Shown: positions 6,228 to 8,659 of the stretch, one piece after another
Layout: every line of letters begins with the position of its first letter
Numbering within the stretch: the first letter of the stretch is position 1
Assembly: GCA_050946255.1 (NCBI GenBank)
Contig: JBMNUL010000112.1
Span: 1-8,659, forward strand
Direction of reading: 5' to 3'
Source of the DNA: JBMNUL01 sp050946255
GTDB taxonomy: Bacteria > Actinomycetota > Coriobacteriia > Coriobacteriales > CADBOM01
Length of the DNA stretch: 8,659 nt
Program-made: the position numbers and the translations under genes
Notes under the pieces: generated by a model
What the model was told of the DNA's origin: nothing
The model's database searches: none
The model's input: only the letters and a program-made list of their open reading frames with translations

Positions 6228-7478
6228 ATGAACGAGAGAACCGATGAAAGAGAGAGGAAGGGCTCTGGTCTGATCGACCGGCTGGTGGGCCGCGGCACCT
6301 CTGCCAGCGTCCTCGCCCCAAGGCTTCTCCTCATCGGCTGCGTGCTTGTCCTCATCGCCATCGGGTTGGTAATGATCTATTCCGCCTCATCCATCGAGGC
6401 ATATGAGCAATACGGGGAGGCTTCGTATTTCCTGAAGCGCCAGGCCATCATGGTATTGCTGGGAATTGCGGCAGCAGTTGTCGTCATCATCGTGCCCTTC
6501 GAGAAGTGGAACCGAAACATCCTCCTTGCAATCTGGGGCATTTCGATGCTCCTTCTGATCCTAACCGAGGCTTTCGGGTTCATTGGACTCGGATCGAAAA
6601 GGTGGATCTACATCGGGTCTTTCGGATTCCAGCCCTCAGAGTTGGCAAAGATCGCGATGATACTGATGAGCGCATATCTGATCGTCGAGTACCACCACAG
6701 GGAGGATATGACTTTCCTCCAGCTTTTCTGGAGGCTCTTCGTGGTGGCGGTGCTCCCGGCGGTGTTCATCCTGATTCAGCCAGACCTCGGGACCACGCTC
6801 GTGGCCCTCGTCGGAGTTTTGGCCGTGCTCTGGTTCGGGGAGGTCAAGAAACAGTATGTGGCTGTGATCATAATCGCCGTGCTCATCTTGGCGGTGCTCG
6901 CCGTGACTCTTGTCGGGTTCAGGAGCGACAGGATCTCCGCCTGGCTCGACCCTTGGAGCGACCCCTTGGGAACCGGATACCAGACGATCAACTCGTTCTA
7001 CGCATTCGCCAATGGCGGCATTTTCGGCGTGGGCTTGGGAAACTCAACTCAGAAATACCTGTACCTGCCATATGCATACAACGACTTCATCTTCGCTGTG
7101 TTCGGCGAGGAGTTCGGCTTGGTGGGGTGCGTGATCCTGATCCTCTTGTACCTCACCTTCTTGCTCGCAGCATTCAGGATCGGCAACACCTCCACAACGC
7201 TCTTCGGAAAGATAATCTGCGACTCGTTCGCCACCACGATCGTGTTCCAGGCGTTTCTGAACATGGGGTGCGTCATAGGAGTGTTCCCCGTGACTGGGAA
7301 ACCACTCCCGTTCATTAGCTATGGCGGGAGCTCGCTTGTCACAACGATGATAATGGTTGGGTTCATTCTCGCGGTGTCCTTCAGGAACTCCGCCGATACC
7401 GCAACAAAGAAGAGACGTTCGATCAGAGTGGTAGCATCGGACCGCCAAGAGGAAAATGGCTTTTCTAAGACTGGCTAA
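6228..7478 (+). CDS. ftsW: SEDS-family peptidoglycan glycosyltransferase FtsW
   Basis: Polytopic membrane protein of the SEDS family; FtsW polymerises lipid II at the division septum together with a class B PBP, here probably the protein encoded at the left edge. 416 residues. A charged, hydrophilic cytoplasmic N-terminus (1-30) precedes about ten hydrophobic segments, and a basic tail (from 386) follows. Motifs: IGLVMIYSASS (46-55); GSKRWIYIGSFGFQPSELAK (122-141); IQPDLGTTLV (183-192); GYQTINSFYAFANGGIFGVGLGNSTQKYLYLP (250-281); DFIFAVFGEEFGLVG (286-300); and GKPLPFISYGGSSL (357-370). D286 aligns with the catalytic Asp of E. coli FtsW (D297) and RodA. The residues before it read LPYAYND where most relatives have LPExHTD. 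RodA is the alternative family member, but the position between murD and murG points to FtsW. Confidence 0.95.
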   Translation: MNERTDERERKGSGLIDRLVGRGTSASVLAPRLLLIGCVLVLIAIGLVMIYSASSIEAYEQYGEASYFLKRQAIMVLLGIAAAVVVIIVPFEKWNRNILLAIWGISMLLLILTEAFGFIGLGSKRWIYIGSFGFQPSELAKIAMILMSAYLIVEYHHREDMTFLQLFWRLFVVAVLPAVFILIQPDLGTTLVALVGVLAVLWFGEVKKQYVAVIIIAVLILAVLAVTLVGFRSDRISAWLDPWSDPLGTGYQTINSFYAFANGGIFGVGLGNSTQKYLYLPYAYNDFIFAVFGEEFGLVGCVILILLYLTFLLAAFRIGNTSTTLFGKIICDSFATTIVFQAFLNMGCVIGVFPVTGKPLPFISYGGSSLVTTMIMVGFILAVSFRNSADTATKKRRSIRVVASDRQEENGFSKTG

Positions 7479-7484
7479 GGAGAT
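7476..7484 (+). promoter_or_regulatory. Strong ribosome binding site of murG, overlapping the ftsW stop codon
   Basis: TAAGGAGAT matches the canonical Shine-Dalgarno sequence almost fully. Its TAA is the ftsW stop codon. The AAGGAG core (7477-7482) ends 6 nt before the TTG at 7489, an ideal spacing. This decides the murG start in favour of TTG 7489. Confidence 0.8.
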
Positions 7485-7488
7485 ACCC

Positions 7489-8659
7489 TTGAAATTCGTA
7501 ATTTCCGGCGGTGGAACCGCCGGGCACATCTATCCTGCAATTGCAGTTGGAAAGGCTCTCGAGGACATGGGGCACGAGGTCCTGTTCGCTGGAACACCCA
7601 ACGGGCTCGAGGCCAAGCTGGCCCCTCAGGCCGGGTTCCAGTTCAAGGCCTTCGAGGTGTCTGGTTTCAACAGGCATCATCCCACGACGCTGTTCAAGTC
7701 CTCCGTCAAGGCCCTCAAGAGCTCTTCTGCGGCGAAGAAATGGCTTACCCAAATCGGTGCCGATTGCATCGTCGGATTCGGTGGATATGTGTCGATTCCG
7801 GTTGGAAAGGCCGCCGAGGACCTTGGAATACCGCTTGTGATCCACGAGCAGAACTCCGCATGTGGAATGGCCAACAAGTACCTCGCCCCGCATGCGTCCG
7901 CCATCGCGCTCACATACGAGGCCGCTGCACGCGACCTCAAGTCGAGCTGTCCTATGGTCATCACTGGAGACCCGGTCAGGCCAGAGATACTTTCCGTGGA
8001 TGCAGATGCCGCCAGGGGAGTTCTCCGCATCCCGGATGAAGCCGAATTCCTGTTCGTGTTCGGTGGCTCTCTGGGCGCCAGGCATATCAACACTGCGATC
8101 GTCAAGCTCGCACCCAAGCTGCTCGCGCGTGATAACCTCTATATTGTGCACGTCACGGGGCCGAAGGAATACGACACGGTGAAGGCAGATCTATCTGCAG
8201 CCGGAATCGAGACTTCCGGTCCGGGATTCGATGTGGACAACGGTTGGGAGAACCCAGGGGCACGCTACATGCTCACCGGGTATTTCGAGCATATGGGCGA
8301 GGCGATTTCCGCGAGCGATGTGATAGTCTCGAGGTCGGGAGCCACAAGCTTGGCTGAGATCACGGCTGTTGGAGCCGTGGCTCTCCTGGTTCCCTACCCG
8401 TTTGCCACGGATGACCACCAGACCAAGAACGCACAGGCTCTTGTGGAGTCCGGGGCCTCGTACATGTGCCCGGACGACCAGGTGGAAAGCGGTGTGTTCG
8501 AGCAGAAGCTGTTCGACCTCCTGGACAATCCGGAGAAGCGCGCCGAGATGCGCGAGAAGACCCGGAAGCTGGGCAGGGTTAATGCGGCAAAGAAGGTTGC
8601 CGCCCTTGCAGTGCAAGCCGCCGAGAAGCAGATAAGGACGGAAGATATAGATGCAATCT
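7489..8659 (+). CDS. murG: Lipid I GlcNAc transferase MurG, TTG start, 3' end beyond the window
   Basis: Peripheral membrane GT-B glycosyltransferase that transfers GlcNAc from UDP-GlcNAc to lipid I on the inner membrane face, giving lipid II. 390 codons are visible with no stop; most MurG proteins are about 355-370 residues, so the end should be close. Seen: glycine-rich loop ISGGGTAGHIYPA (5-17), with TAGH as in mycobacterial MurG rather than TGGH; IVGFGGYVSIP (94-104); IHEQNSACGMANK (118-130), where many others have HEQNAVPGxxN; ITGDPVRPEI (158-167); FGGSLGARHIN (191-201); SRSGATSLAEI (281-291); and VPYPFATDDHQTKNA (301-315), the nucleotide-sugar site. About 13-16 extra residues lie near 244-260, before YFEHMGEAISASD. 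TTG is chosen because the protein then starts MKFVISGGG, as in the family, and because of the ideal ribosome binding site. An in-frame ATG at 7456 inside ftsW is the alternative. Confidence 0.96.
   Translation, partial: MKFVISGGGTAGHIYPAIAVGKALEDMGHEVLFAGTPNGLEAKLAPQAGFQFKAFEVSGFNRHHPTTLFKSSVKALKSSSAAKKWLTQIGADCIVGFGGYVSIPVGKAAEDLGIPLVIHEQNSACGMANKYLAPHASAIALTYEAAARDLKSSCPMVITGDPVRPEILSVDADAARGVLRIPDEAEFLFVFGGSLGARHINTAIVKLAPKLLARDNLYIVHVTGPKEYDTVKADLSAAGIETSGPGFDVDNGWENPGARYMLTGYFEHMGEAISASDVIVSRSGATSLAEITAVGAVALLVPYPFATDDHQTKNAQALVESGASYMCPDDQVESGVFEQKLFDLLDNPEKRAEMREKTRKLGRVNAAKKVAALAVQAAEKQIRTEDIDAI
8651..8659 (+). CDS. Possible start of the next gene (murC expected), overlapping the murG 3' end
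   Basis: ATGCAATCT at the very edge is in the +1 frame relative to murG and follows GGAAG (8640-8644) with 6-nt spacing. murG has already reached full family length here. In canonical dcw order murC follows murG, and short overlaps are common. Only three codons (MQS) are visible, too few to identify a product, so this is inferred from position and ribosome binding site alone. Confidence 0.3.

Noticed and set aside
6506..7318. A 270-codon + strand open frame in an alternative frame of ftsW
   Set aside because: The ftsW frame has all SEDS motifs and membrane segments. The other frame gives an Arg/His-rich product without recognisable features.

Overview
The window is an ordinary, very compact stretch of a bacterial division and cell wall (dcw) cluster, all on the + strand. 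In order it holds the 3' end of a class B penicillin-binding protein (ftsI-like), murE, murF, mraY, murD, ftsW and murG. murG is still open at the right edge. The gene order is the canonical one, and every product keeps its family's catalytic motifs. I see no mobile element, RNA gene, CRISPR array, pseudogene or reverse-strand gene.

Layout: the PBP tail (1-629) is followed after 30 nt by murE (660-2168). murF follows after 3 nt (2172-3593) and overlaps mraY by one base in a TGATG junction (mraY 3593-4645). The only sizeable gap is 86 nt (4646-4731), which contains a perfect 8-bp stem-loop. murD (4732-6204), ftsW (6228-7478) and murG (from 7489, TTG start, to beyond 8659) follow with gaps of 23 and 10 nt. 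Spacing and ribosome binding sites suggest one transcription unit that enters from the left and leaves to the right, probably into murC.

Together the genes cover most of lipid II synthesis and septal polymerisation. MurD adds D-Glu to UDP-MurNAc-L-Ala, MurE adds the diamino acid (the DNPR motif suggests meso-diaminopimelate), and MurF adds D-Ala-D-Ala. MraY moves the product to undecaprenyl phosphate, MurG adds GlcNAc to give lipid II, FtsW polymerises glycan, and the PBP cross-links it.

The organism is a bacterium of fairly high GC (high fifties per cent by eye). Actinobacterial-style GGGTAGH in MurG, a TTG start and the DAP-type MurE would fit Actinomycetota, perhaps Coriobacteriia, but this is inference without a database search. 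Arginine codon choice is unusual for a high-GC genome: AGG is half of all Arg codons in murE. I found no sign of an undescribed system. The points worth a second look are small: an altered catalytic loop motif in FtsW, the murG start, the stem-loop gap, an insertion in MurG and a possible overlapping next gene.
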